Positions 22,071 to 33,428 of a stretch of 64,000 bases of DNA are shown piece after piece. A model generated the notes under the pieces. That model was not told the DNA's origin, made no database searches, and worked only from the letters and a program-made list of their open reading frames with translations. Position 1 is the first letter of the stretch, and the number at the start of each line of letters is the position of its first letter. The DNA lies in assembly GCA_032433765.1 (NCBI GenBank), contig JAVIAB010000008.1, positions 44,753,606-44,817,605 of the forward strand, read 5' to 3'. The DNA comes from Megaustenia siamemsis. Its lineage: Eukaryota; Mollusca; Gastropoda; Stylommatophora; Ariophantidae. The translations under genes were made by a program, and so were the position numbers.

Positions 22071-22271
22071 CAACATTAACCCGTATGTATCGTTGCAACT
22101 GTAGCCATAAATGTTATCAAATATTTCATTAAAATAGCATTCTATATCGGTTGAATATCAAGGACTGTTTTATTTCTCCCCTGTATTTGTTAGTCTCTTT
22201 TAATGGAAATAAGAATTAACACCTAGACAGTCCCGATGAATTGCACGTTGGTAATACCAGACATGACATTG

Positions 22272-22649
22272 TAATCATCATCATCAAGTACCGGGCCTAC
22301 TGAAGTAGGTGTTCATGTCTCTCCACAATTTTCGATCTCGGCAGCTATTTATCATTTCTGTTGTTGACCTTCTGCTAAGCCATTCTCTTAAGCTGTCTGT
22401 TATTTTTTCTATTTGCTTCCCTCTATCTCATTGTCCCTCAATTTTTCCAGTTGTTACAATATATTCCAATTGTTCTCTTCTCATTACATGGCCAAAAAAT
22501 GATGATTATGATTGTTTCTTCCTAATAATGGAAATTAGCTCTCTTTTTGCTTTGACCTCTCTCAGAACTTCTTCATTACTCTTTTTAGCTGTCCATGGTA
22601 CTCTCAACATTCTTCTGTAAAATCACATTTCTACAGACTCCAGTGATTT
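22272..22649 (-). mobile_element. LINE family B 3' end with target-site duplication, antisense
   Basis: Runs (minus strand) from 'SLESVEMWFYRRMLRVPWTA' to the (GAT)n tail complement at 22274. TGACATTG at 22264-22271 and 22650-22657 brackets it. Confidence 0.8.
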
Positions 22650-22657
22650 TGACATTG

Positions 22658-22935
22658 CATTACTAACAGAAAATTCTGAAGATCTAAAACAATAACTTAT
22701 TGAAATAAACATGACAAGCTAATAATAATGAATTAGATATGAATATAAAAACAATAACTTAATGAAATAAACATGACAAGCAAATAATAATGAATTAAAT
22801 ATGAATATAAAAACAATAACTTACTGAAATAAAAATGAGAAGAAAATAAAAATAATTAGATATGAATATAAAAACAATAACTTAATAAAATAAACATGAC
22901 AAGCAAATAATAATGAATTAGATATAAATATAAAA
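22658..22935 (+). repeat. 61-bp tandem array made from LINE D coding sequence
   Basis: The first unit aligns with LINE D at the RT palm ('ALLTENSEDLKQ', compare 61645-61735). The segment that includes AATAACTTAATGAAATAAAC and ATGACAAGC...GATATGAATAT is then repeated about four times before D resumes at 22936. Confidence 0.8.
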
Positions 22936-23347
22936 ACAATAAAACCATGTTTATAAACAAATATACTCAAAACGCACAAGTGAATATCAAAGTTGAAGGA
23001 ATAGACCTGGAGACAGTTCAGAGCTACATCTACCTTGGATATACTATTACCAGTGATGGAAAATGTACAACTAAAATAAACAAAAGAATAGGAATGGCAA
23101 AAAGTAATTTTAATGTCAAGAAAATACACTAACATCAAAACAAATAACACCAGGTCTAATGCTAAGAATTGCAAAATATTATATTTTCTCAACATTCTTG
23201 TATGGTGCAAAAAACATAGACATTAGACAAGAAACAGAACAGAAAATTGAAGCCTTTGAATTGTGGATTTATAGAAGAATAGAAAGAATTGGGTGGAAAG
23301 AAAAGAAAACAAATCATGAAATCTTAAAACAGCTAAAAATGAAAAGA
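22936..23347 (+). mobile_element. LINE family D, interrupted 3' part
   Basis: Reads 'VKVEGIDLETVQSYIYLGYT', 'ITSDGKCTTKINKRIGMAKS', 'TEQKIEAFELWIYRRIERIG' and 'WKEKKTNHEILKQLKMKR', then stops abruptly at 23347. The D 3' end and (GAT)n tail do not follow; a GC-richer island replaces them. Confidence 0.8.
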
Positions 23348-24044
23348 TGTAACAGGGGGTTGAAGAGAATGGGGGAATCATAAGACAGGGACAGTCAGGG
23401 AAGTCACGGGAGAGCCAGGGTAGAATTACTCAGACGAAAAGACAAGATTCTCGTGACTGATAATAGTAGTAAACAGGAGAGTGAGTGGGTGACGTAGTGG
23501 AAATTTATTGGATGTGAGAGGAAAGGAAGCCATCCTGATTGGTTGGCCGACGAGAAATATAAGGAAATGAACGATGTTCGAGAGGAGAACTGACTACTGC
23601 TAGGACCTGTAGGAAGACGTAAGGGCTATGCCGTGAGGCGTCAGCCATGCAGGTTAGTGAGTGAAGCTCATTGTAGTATCACGGATTAGCTAGACGAATT
23701 CAAGAAGAGATTGGTCCACTTAAGTTAGGAAGTGTTAGTGGCCACGACTGGTGTCGCTGAGAAGACAGCCAGAAGCGAAGATTAGTTAGTCAAGACTGAT
23801 CTTAGTAAGGAACAAGACGATAGTGAGTGATAGAGTTAGGCGAGGATGGATGTGTGCTTCAGTAGCAATGTGCAGTAAGAACCGAGCGGGACTGTCAACC
23901 GCAGGACTTGTAACATTGTTGTATTCTTATAATGTCAGCTTGTAAATTACGTGTGCTGTTCAACTAGAAACTTCTTTGTGCAGTAATTACCAAGTCCTAC
24001 CGGTGCCTACGTCTTTCAAGGGGACTTTCTCGTGTATTGTCACA
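23348..24044 (+). other. GC-richer island, possible solo LTR
   Basis: It begins TGTAACAGGGGG exactly where LINE D breaks off, and TGTCACA occurs near 24038-24044. These are the kind of TG...CA ends seen in LTRs of Gypsy-like elements. No clear target-site duplication or second LTR is visible, and the right border overlaps the RNase H frame, so the call is tentative. Confidence 0.3.
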
Positions 24045-24449
24045 CTCGACAGGAAAAGTAGGGAACAGAACCCGGTCGTGCTTAATGCTGATGTCAACGG
24101 TCTCATCCGCGATAACACCGATGAGAAAGATGCAGTCATTCATACAGACGGATCTGTAAGACGACACCAAAGAAGTGCATGGGCATTTACAGCACGCTCG
24201 GCAGGCAGAATAGTCAAGGAAGACAGTGGTGCATACGTCATGACCACGAGTAGCATGACAATGGAGGCGATGGCAGTGACCAAGGCATTCAAATGGTTAG
24301 AGTCAGAAGACTACACCCCCGCATGTATACTGAGTGATTCGATGAGCATGATTAAAAAAGTGGAGGCGGGCTCTGTACGCATGCAATGGGTAGAGTCGTT
24401 GCAGAAATCCAAAATACGTAAGGTCACCTTTGTCTATGTCACTCAATGA
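23946..24449 (+). pseudogene. RNase H domain of a retrotransposon, truncated
   Basis: The frame is open from 23946 to the stop at 24447. From about 24131 it reads 'VIHTDGSVRRHQRSAWAFTA' and later 'SSMTMEAMAVTKAFKWLESE' and 'ACILSDSMSMIKKVEAGS', a type I RNase H fold with the first Asp (TDGS), the Glu (TMEA) and the second Asp (SDSM). The frame ends at 'IRKVTFVYV', just before the usual GHAGxxGNExAD block, so the His and last Asp are lost. Such domains sit at the C-terminus of some non-LTR elements; none of the B/D/G families here shows one, so it comes from another family. Confidence 0.75.
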
Positions 24450-24567
24450 TGATGATAAATCCCAGACAAGACACATTCTGGGTTTATAAAGAGTCGACAG
24501 AAAACAAACAAGTGCGAATGGAGATAACAAAAACGATTACAGTTGAAATATATGCAGAGTATGACAT

Positions 24568-25604
24568 TACATCATCATCAAGTTCCAAGCCTGCTGGCGT
24601 CAGTGATCATGTCTCTCCACAACTTCCGATCTCGACAGTTATTTATCATTTCAGTTGTTGATCTTCTACCAAGCCATTCTCTTAAGTTGTCTGGTATCTT
24701 TTCTCGTTGCTTCCCTCTTTCTCTTTGTCCCTCAATTTTTCCACTTGTTACAATATATTCCAGATGTTCCCTTCTCATTACATGGCCAAAAAATGATGAT
24801 TGTTTCTTTCTAATATTGGAAATTAGCTCTCTTTTTGCTTTGACCTCTTTCAGAACGTTTTCATTACTCTTCTTAGCTGTCCATTATATTATCAACAATC
24901 TTCTGTAAAACCACATTTCTACAGCTTCCATGGATTTTCTTGTCTGTTGCTCTATTGTCAATAATTCACATCCATATGTTATGACTGGCTGTACATGACA
25001 GTTAAGAACTTTTTTTCTTGTTTCTCTTGTCAAAGATGGAATGCACAGTGTCTTCCTTATTTTTTGGAAATCTGCTTTTGCCTGAGACATTCTGCATCTC
25101 ACTTCTGTTGTACATCTACCATCTGAGGTTAACTACCTTACCAGATATTTAGATTCATTTACCTGTTTTAACATTTTTCCGCTTGTCTTTATTGTGCACC
25201 GCTGTGATGGCTTTTTCTTTCTTGTTACCATTGCTTCTGTCTTTTTGCTACTAAGGCTTGAGTCGTTTATTTCTGCTTCCTTTCACTATAATACCTAACA
25301 TTTGTTGTAACTCCTAGCAATTAAGACTGTATCATCAACATAAAAATAAGTAAAGTACCCCCGTCACGCCAAGTGGCGTATAGGGAAATATGGTGTTAGT
25401 GACCCTATATTTTACAGACCTTCAGCACATGATTTTTGGGGTAATGTGGTCGGTATTACGCCCGTGCTGCTTTACTTTCCCAGAAAAATCCGGTACCCAT
25501 TTTAAGGCTGGGTGAACCCGGAAGCCGTCGGTTGGGATCTGAACCCTACCACTTGTCCTTGTATCATCAACATACCTTAGATTATTTATATTTTGACCTC
25601 CAAA
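24568..25604 (-). mobile_element. LINE family B, RT to 3' end, split by SINE A
   Basis: On the minus strand the order is palm (the YxDD motif codons at about 25560-25580, reading 'NLRYVDDTVL'), thumb, 'VITYGCELLTIEQQTRKSME', 'MRREHLEYIVTSGKIEGQRE' and the (GAT)n tail complement at 24570. A SINE A (25343-25559) sits inside the catalytic motif. Multiple frameshifts. Confidence 0.85.
25343..25559 (-). mobile_element. SINE family A, 5'-truncated, inside a LINE B YxDD motif
   Basis: Antisense A copy lacking the first ~40 bases of the tRNA head (it stops at CACTTGTCCT). A direct repeat TGTATCATCAACATA is at 25328-25342 and 25560-25574, giving exact borders. Confidence 0.9.
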
Positions 25605-25659
25605 TTATATGCAATACAAGAAGATCATTAATACACTGAAGAAGTGCTTCAACAATGCC

Positions 25660-25760
25660 AGTTAATAAGTGAAGCCGGCAAAAGGGAGAGAACCTGAACT
25701 TTGTAATATCCTTCGATCACTGAGAGGGTTCAAGAGGAAGTGAAGAAGAAGCTATACAAA
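25660..25760 (+). mobile_element. Possible LINE 3' end related to family G
   Basis: AGTGAAGCCGGCAAAAGGGA, TATCCTTCGATCACTGAGAG and GAGGAAGTGAAGAAGAAG follow the same order as the G 3' end (GCCGAAAGAAG, CCCTCGACGCTGAAAGG, GAGGAAGGAAAG), with low identity. Confidence 0.35.
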
Positions 25761-26004
25761 AGAGAATGACAAAAAGGTGGGAGATGGGATGAGAAGAATG
25801 AGTCAGATGCGTACCCATAGTGTGGTAGGGTGGTAATATAATTGAAACTCTACAACAGCATCACATGAGAAGGAATGACGACTGGAAGAATAGTCATAAC
25901 TGGAGCAGTAAAGGTTTGACATCTAAAGCGATTAATCGGAACTAAAGAGGAAATGAGCATGGTACATTTATAAGGAGATTTGTGATAATATTTTAGAAGA
26001 CGCA

Positions 26005-26600
26005 CGTCACTAAATGTCTGTGTGGAGTGGCATAAGATGAGATATGTACAAACACAACACGTCAATAACTGTATATGTGGAGTGAAGCAAGATGAGATAT
26101 GTACAAACACAACACGTCAATAACTGTACATGTGGAGTAAAACAAGATGAAATATGTACAAACACAACACGTCAATAACTGTCTATGTGGAGTGAAATAA
26201 GATGAGATACGTACAAACACAACACGTCAATAGCTGTCTATGTGGATTGAAATAAGATAAGATATGTACAAACACAACACGTCAATAACTGCCTATGTGG
26301 AGTTAAATAATAATATGAGATATGTACAAACACAACACGTCAATAGCTGTCTATGTGAAGTGAAATAAGATGAGATATGTACAAACATAACACGTCAATA
26401 GCTGTCTATGTGAAGTGAAATAAGATGAGATATGTACAAACATAACACGTCAATAGCTGCCTATGTGGAGTGAAATAAGATGAGATATGTACAAACATAA
26501 CACGTCAATAACTGTCTATGTGGAGTGAAATAAGATGAGATATGTACAAACACAACACGTCAATAGCTGTCTATGTGGAGTGAAATAAGATGGGATATTT
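26005..26600. repeat. 55-bp tandem repeat, about 11 units
   Basis: Unit built of GTCAATAACTGTCTATGTGG, AGTGAAATAAGATGAGATAT and GTACAAACACAACAC. Later units carry CATAACAC instead of CACAACAC and TAGCTG instead of TAACTG, so sub-arrays have expanded separately. Confidence 0.95.
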
Positions 26601-26730
26601 GCAAATATAAAAGGTAACACGCCAAATATAATCTTTCTACGTCATCACAGGCGATATTTGGTCACTGTTACTAGAACTAGCATGCAATACATGGACTGCT
26701 CATTAGGAAAACAGGAGTTATGTAAGTAAC

Positions 26731-26878
26731 AAGTAAAGAACCTCGTCATGTCAAGTGGCGTGCAGGGAATATGGAGTTAGTGACCATAATTGTTACATAC
26801 CTTCAGCACAGGATTTCTTTTTTTTTTTTGGGCGGGGGAGGGGTGGGGGGTTATTGTGGTCAGTATTACGCCCGTGCC
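26731..26878 (-). mobile_element. SINE family A, 3' part
   Basis: AGTAAAGAACCTCGTCATGT then CAAGTGGCGTGCAGGGAATA and CAGTATTACGCCCGTGCC, interrupted by a T-rich and G-rich insertion at 26817-26852. The head is missing. Confidence 0.75.
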
Positions 26879-27147
26879 GGAAAACGAGTAAAGAAAATAA
26901 AAAAAAAAACGCCCCTCGTTAAGACATTTGTTTCAGTTATTTATAATGTCTTTTTCGATGAGGGGGCGGGGGTGGGGTGTGAGACTAATAAAGACGTTAC
27001 CCTCAGTGCATTCGCCACGCAGTGTGCTGGTCAGAAGTTTATGTTTAATCATCCCGCTTCCCCAATAGAAACTCTTTGTGAAGACATCATTACGACTGAA
27101 GAACTTACGTTGCCATCTGTTTGGAGAGGATCCAATGACACAAAGAA

Positions 27148-27562
27148 TATGGTTATGATTATGGAAGACCCCTGTATCACTGCAAACGAATTAAAATCCA
27201 TAATTGCTCAAACGCCCGTTCTAGCGGAATCATCCGAATTAATATCTCATCTCCAAAACAAAGAAAGGTAGCTGTAGTCCCCATCATAGCAGTCTCAACA
27301 CATGCCAAAAGACATAAGGCGAAATCGCACAGAAAGTGAACACAGCCAACTGTTCCCTGTCATACGATTTCATCGTTCATCGTAACAATTGGAATATCCA
27401 AACATGATCAAAACGGATGAAACAAACTGCTCTCGGTGTGCACAGAGCACTTAACTCAATAGCTCCTGCAACAAGCCGGACTTGGAATATGAGGAAACTG
27501 CAACAAGGAACACTTTTCACATATAGCCTTCAATGATTCCTGCCGCCTATCCACCATATTCG
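27148..27562 (-). mobile_element. Retroelement family C, antisense
   Basis: The plus strand starts with the tail complement TATGGTTATGATTATGGAAG and continues to TGCCGCCTATCCACCATATT. It aligns closely with copies at 28216, 43416 and 59559. The open frame 'TANELKSIIAQTPV' read on the plus strand is antisense and shared by all copies only because they are copies. Confidence 0.8.
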
Positions 27563-28215
27563 AAAGAATATATTAAACATAAACGATACTAAAAATGAAT
27601 TACTATAGACAACGTGAACGAAAATCTCATGCTGGACAGCAAAGTGTCATACATTGTGACGATCAATAACTGCCACTTCGACCAGTGATTAAAGGAAGAA
27701 AACAAAACCCAAAAAAAGCAGGAAATAACGTAAAAGGTAATAAATATAATGTCAGAAAAAACGAGTGTGTCGCGATGATAAGTTAATCCTCATTGGGCGG
27801 AGCGTGAGGGCTTAAGTTGGAAAGTTCTTAACTGACTCAAGCTTAACATGAACGAGCTCGTGACATCACGCGAGATTTCAGACATTTCTACATCTCTCCC
27901 TACATTTTCATTGCTGCAAGTCACACCATCTTGTTTATTCAAAAACCCGTCCAATGGTCTAGCACATCTTCTTCTTCTTCTTTCTCGTTATTATGATAAG
28001 TATCGTTGGTTTGTTTTCATGTTAAAATGACATTTTAACACCAGTTCTTGTAAATTTACATTATTTATTTATTTTTTCATGAAGATGTTCTGATCCTAGT
28101 ACATTCCACCCATTCTTAAATTTGATATTTTATGGAAGTGGTTTCAATTCTTGACACGAGAAACTGAACATAGAATGTTTAGCGGAAGTCGATATTTATC
28201 TATGAATTTAATTCT
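27563..28215. other. No supported feature
   Basis: AT-rich interval between two C copies in the same orientation. No shared family or motif. Confidence 0.35.
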
Positions 28216-28700
28216 TTAGTTATGGAAGGCCCCGGTATCACTGCAAACGAATTAAAATCCATAATTGCTCAACCGTCCGTGCCAGCGTAATCATCCGAAT
28301 TACTATCTCATCTCCCAAACAAAGAAAGGTAGCTGTAGTCCCATCATAGCAGTCTCAGCACACGTCAAAAGACATAAGGCGAAACCGCGCAGAAAGTGAA
28401 CACTGCCAACTGTTCCCTGTCACACGATATCATCACTTATCGTAAACAATCGGAATATCGAAACGCGACCAAAACGGATGAAATACACAGCTCACGGAGT
28501 GCACAGAGCACCTAACTCACTAGCTCCTGCAACAAGCCGGACCCGGAATATGACGAAACTGCAACAAGGAACACCTTCATACATAGCCTTCAATGGTTCC
28601 TGCCGCCTATCCACCATATTGACCAGAAGTTCACGTCCTCCTGAAAATTATGATTGTCATATCTTTGTAAATATATAGCGCTTGATGATGTTAATACATC
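28216..28700 (-). mobile_element. Retroelement family C, antisense
   Basis: Starts AGTTATGGAAGGCCCCGGTA, with only one hexamer unit, and extends past TGCCGCCTATCCACCATATT into CGCTTGATGATGTTAATACA, a segment also seen at 60010-60040 but not in the copy at 43416. The 5' border is not defined. Confidence 0.75.
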
Positions 28701-29240
28701 GTTTTGACTCCAAATCCGAAAATATAAAACACAGCTAGTCGTCAGATTATACCCGTCGCACATCAAACAACAGACCGTAAGATTAGCGTACGACTGGTCT
28801 TGGGATATACGATGAGCCATTATGATGACGTAGCACACACAACAATGGTGGCACTCTCAGGTTCCTGATTACTCTAGTGAATGCAGCCTACAACGAACGA
28901 AACAAGGTGCAAATTCCCTAAAGAGATAAATTTCCATATGAATTATATTTTTATAGTTAAAATTAAAGCTCAGAACAAAAAAATAAAAAGGAGAAATCTG
29001 AGAATTTCGGGAGATGCAATATTCAATTTTTAAACACAAATGTCTGTGGATGTTAAGATAGATAAGTTTAGATCTTCTCATCACATTTAATGTCTAATCA
29101 AACACGACTGTGAATTTTATATTACTGGAACGATACAAATGAGGAAATGAACTAAAGTATCAGTGACACGCGACTGTGCTGCTTTTAATACTTCAGTCCA
29201 TACACAGACAGACTCGCGCTCGTCAAGTGACCCCTCATTT
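28701..29240. other. No supported feature
   Basis: AT-rich sequence leading up to the CCTT array. No motif-bearing frame. Confidence 0.35.
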
Positions 29241-29256
29241 CTGTGGCCTCTCTAAA

Positions 29257-30133
29257 TCCTTCCTTCCTTCCTTCCTTCCTTCCTTCCTTCCTTCCTTCCT
29301 TCCTTCCTTCCTTCCTTCCTTCCTTCCTTCCTTCCTTCCTTCCTTCCTTCCTTCCTTCCTTCCTTCCTTCCTTCCTTCCTTCCTTCCTTCCTTCCTTCCT
29401 TCCTTCCTTCCTTCCTTCCTTCCTTCCTTCATTCCTTCCTTCCTTCCTTCCTTCATTCCTTCATTCCTCCCTCCCTCCCTCCCTCCCTCCCTCCCTTCCT
29501 TCCTTCCTTCCTTCCTTCCTTCCTTCCTTCCTTCCTTCCTTCCTTCCTTCCTTCCTTCCTTCCTTCCTTCCTTCCTTCCTTCCTTCCTTCCTTCCTCCCT
29601 CCCTTCATTCCCTCCCTCCCTCCATTCCTTCCTTCCTTCCTTCCTTCCTTCCTTCCTTCCTTCCTTCCTTCCTTCCTTCCTTCCTTCCTTCCTTCCTTCC
29701 TTCCTTCCTTCCTTCCTTCCTTCTTCTTCCTTCCTTCCTTCCTTCCTTCCTTCCTTCATTCCTTCCTTCCTTCATTCATTCCTTCATTCCTCCTCCCTCC
29801 CTCCCTCCCTCCCTTCCTTCCTTCCTTCCTTCCTTCCTTCCTTCCTTCCTTCCTTCCTTCCTTCCTTCCTTCCTTCCTTCCTTCCTTCCTTCCTTCCTTC
29901 CTTCCTTCCTTCCTTCCTTCCTTCCTCCCTCCCTTCATTCCTCCCTCCCTCCATTCCTTCCTTCCTTCCTTCCTTCCTTCCTTCCTTCCTTCCTTCCTTC
30001 CTTCCTTCCTTCCTTCCTTCCTTCATTCATTCCTTCCTTTATTCCTCCCACCCTCCCTCCATTCCTTCCTTCATTCCTCCCTCCCTCCCTCCCTCCATTC
30101 CTTCCTTCCTTCCTTCCTTTCTTCCTTCCTTCC
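29257..30133 (-). repeat. 0.88-kb (CCTT)n microsatellite ending at a LINE G 3' stub
   Basis: Near-perfect CTTC/CCTT tetranucleotides with interspersed (CCCT)n and ATTC variants. A block of about 340 bases (CCTCCCTCCC... through CATTCC) occurs three times (near 29465, 29795 and 29930), suggesting larger duplications. Read on the minus strand it is (GGAA)n placed directly after the LINE G 3' end at 30134-30156. The long Pro-Ser-Phe-Leu 'ORFs' are artefacts. Confidence 0.95.
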
Positions 30134-30156
30134 ACATTTGCCTTTCAGCGTCGATT
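30134..30156 (-). mobile_element. LINE family G 3' terminal stub
   Basis: CATTTGCCTTTCAGCGTCGA is the exact complement of the conserved G 3' end. Its natural GAGGAAGGAAAG tail is replaced here by the expanded (GGAA)n array. Confidence 0.75.
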
Positions 30157-30537
30157 AAGATACAGAATTTCTTATTTTATAAGAGACTTTTAACTGAACA
30201 AACTCTTAACTCAACCTTTACATATCTTGCTCAGTGATTTAAATTTAACAATTGGTCGCTTTATCATCTTGTCTCTTTTTCTCTTTAGTCTTCAGCGCGT
30301 ATTTTTATTGTACTACTTCCCATACCTTTGTATTTCCTTGATTCTTCTGCTAAAGAAACATTTGTTGTATAAGTGAAACCTGTATCTCATAGGAAAACAG
30401 TGCTACGAGACTAATCAGAGTATGGAAAGCATGGTTGATCTCTGAGATGTCTGGCTAGACTATTCTGTTCATTTTAAATAGATTATTGTAATTCAAAAAC
30501 ATTTATTCTCTCCTTACATCTTTTTCTCTGTTTCTGC

Positions 30538-30785
30538 ATCTCTCTCTCTCTCTCTCTCACTCTCTCTCTCACTCTCTCACTCTCTCTCGCACTCTCTCTC
30601 TCACTCTCTCTCTCTCACTCACTCTCTCTCTCTCACTCTCTCTCTCTCTCACTTTCTCTCACTCACTCTCTCTCTCACTCTCTCTCTCTCACTCTCTCTC
30701 TCACTCTCTCTCTCACTCTCTCTCTCACACTCTCTCTCACTCTCTCACTCTCTCTCTCACTCTCTCTCTCACTCTCTCTCTCTCT
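30538..30785. repeat. (CT)n microsatellite with periodic CA
   Basis: CTCTCTCT interrupted by CACT every 8-14 bases. Confidence 0.95.
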
Positions 30786-30983
30786 TCCTTTCTTTCCTGA
30801 TCTTCTTTATTCAATCTCTCACAACCTCATGAATCATTAAAGCAAAATCGACGGCCTGCCCTAGACTCGCTCTGCACTACAACCTTCAAGTTTGTGACTC
30901 AAAGAAGCGACCTACGTCATCGCTCGACACCTCTCGGGAAGCAGACATTTTTACCGTCTCTTCAAACATTACACTTTGATTTC

Positions 30984-31450
30984 ATTATCATCATCAAGTG
31001 CCGTGCCTGCTGGAGTAGGTGATCATGTCTCTCCACCACTATTGATCCCGATAGTTATTTATCATTTCTTTTGCTGACCTTCTGCCAAGCCATTTTCTTA
31101 AGCTGTCTCGTATCTTTTCTTATTGCTTCACTCTGTCTCTTCGTCCCTCAATTTTCCCAGTTGTTACAATATATTCCAGCTGTTCCCTTCTCATTACATG
31201 GCCAAAAAATGATGATTGTTTCTTCCTAATATTGGAAACATTCTCCCTTTCTGCTTTACCCTCTTTCAGAACGTATTCATTCCACTTCTTAGCTGCCCAT
31301 TGAATTCACAACATTCGTCTGCAAAACCACATTTGTACAGCCACCAGTGATTTTCTTGTATGTTGTTCTATTGTCCATAATTCACATCCATATGTAAAGA
31401 CTGGCTCTACATAACATTTAATAATTATTTTCCTTGTTTTTATGTACTTC
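30984..31450 (-). mobile_element. LINE family B 3' end, antisense
   Basis: Minus strand reads 'VFTYGCELWTIEQHTRKSLV' and onward to the (GAT)n tail complement near 30985. TTGATTTCA at 30975-30983 and 31451-31459 is a likely target-site duplication. Confidence 0.8.
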
Positions 31451-31904
31451 TTGATTTCAATGTACCATTCGCTAAATACAATGCTAGATGATATTTTCAA
31501 ACACCGTACACCTGCTGACGTGTTCGAAGACCACCAATTTTCTATGCTAGTTGCTTTCAGCCAGTTCTGTGTCCATTTTATTTAAAGAACATAATACATA
31601 TAAAAAGGTATACGTAGAACTATGTCAATTCACATTTATGATACAGCTTTCCATAACCGTTGACAGGACCTTCATAATCAATCCATGTCTACAACAACGT
31701 TCTGTAATAACGTCACGTTTTATTTCTGTACAAAGCTCATTTGTTATAGTGCTCCATTGTTATCTAGGGTTTATTCTAAAATTAAAAAAATGAGTCAAGG
31801 AATACAACTACATATAAACGTTAATTTCATAATTTCTTTACAACTGATGCAGTATCACACAGCGTTTTTATATTGTAAATATTATTCATTACTATATAAA
31901 TACT

Positions 31905-32391
31905 AACTAACATCAAAACAAATAACACCCGGGCTGAAACTAAGAATAGCAAAATGTTATATCTTCTCACTATTGCTGTATGGTGCAGAAACATGGACAT
32001 TAGACAAGAAAACAGAACAGAAAATTGAAACCTTTGAAATGTGGATTTATAGAAGAATAGGTAGAATTGGATGGAAAGAAAAGAAAACAAATGATGAAGT
32101 TTTAAAATAACTAAAAATTAAAAGAGAACTACTAAACACAATTAGAACAGGACACATGAAAATTTTGGGGCATGTTAAAAGACACAACAGCCTACAAAAG
32201 TAATATTGTAATGGAAAATACAGGATAATAGAGACAGGGGCAGACCAAGACTAACATGGACGAGTAACATTACAAAAATGGACAAGACAGCCTATGACAA
32301 CAAGCACCATCAAAGCAAGAGACAAAGTTGAATGGCGCTCCATGGTAGCGAACCTTCGATGCGGAGACGGCACTCGATGATGATGGTGATG
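31905..32391 (+). mobile_element. LINE family D 3' end with target-site duplication
   Basis: Reads 'TSKQITPGLKLRIAKCYI', 'YGAETWTLDKKTEQKIETFE', 'IGWKEKKTNDEVLK', then GGACGGCACTCGATGATGAT. ATATAAATACT (31894-31904) and ATATAATTACT (32392-32402) flank it. A stop at 32107 and frameshifts are present. Confidence 0.85.
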
Positions 32392-32569
32392 ATATAATTA
32401 CTTTTTATCGCGTACATAGATGTTCCAATGCTCGATGTTTTCTTCACTTCCTTCATCTGCTTGATGATTATACTTGTTAGTAATTTTGTCACTAAAAGAC
32501 TGGAAGTGATTTACGAGTGTAAGCGCAAAAGCTTGAGCTGTGCGATATACATAGTTTAATCAGGTACTG

Positions 32570-33420
32570 AAGTGTTACACAAACCATTAAGTGCAAACTT
32601 GTTAAACAAAACATCAACTGTAAACTTGTTACACAAAACATCAAGTGTAAACTTGTTACACAAAACATCAAGTGTAAACTTGTTATACAAAACATCAGGT
32701 GTAAGCTTGTTACACAAAACATCAAGTGTAAACTTGTTACACAAAACATCAAGTGTAAACTTGTTACACAAAACATCAAGTGTAAACTTGTTACACAAAA
32801 CATCAAGTGCAAACTTGTTACACAAAACATCAAGTGTAAACTTGTTATACAAAACATCAGGTGTAAACTTGTTACACAAAACATGAACTGTAAAATTGTT
32901 ACACAAAGCACCAAGTGTAAACTTGTTACACAAAACATGAACTGTAAACTTGTTACACAAAACATCAATTGTAAACTTGTTACACAAAACATCAAGTGCA
33001 AACTTGTTACACAAAACATCAAGTGTAAACTTGTTATACAAAACATCAGGTGTAAACTTGTTACACAAAACATGAACTGTAAAATTGTTACACAAAGCAC
33101 CAAGTGTAAACTTGTTACACAAAACATGAACTGTAAACTTGTTACACAAAACATCAATTGTAAACTTGTTACACTAAACATCAACTATAAACTTGTTACA
33201 CAAAACATCAAGTGTAAACTTGTTAAACAAAACATCAAGTGTAAACTTGTTACACAAAACATCAAGTGTAAACTTGTTGCACAAAACATCAAGTGTAAAC
33301 TTGTTGCACAAAACATCAACTGTAAACTTGTTACACAAAACATCAAGTGTAAACTTGTTGCACAAAACATCAACTGTAAACTTGTTACACAAAACATCAA
33401 GTGTAAATTTTTTTGCATAA
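32570..33420. repeat. 27-bp minisatellite, about 31 units, with 189-bp higher-order copy
   Basis: Unit AAACTTGTTACACAAAACAT plus CAAGTGT. A seven-unit block containing the rare variants AAAATTGTTACACAAAGCAC and CATGAACTG occurs near 32880 and again 189 bases later. All six frames are nearly open because 27 is a multiple of three. Confidence 0.95.
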
Positions 33421-33428
33421 AACATTAA

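Noticed and set aside
29176..30237. 353-residue PSFL-repeat protein
   Set aside because: Translation of (CCTT)n; homologous frames exist in all phases.
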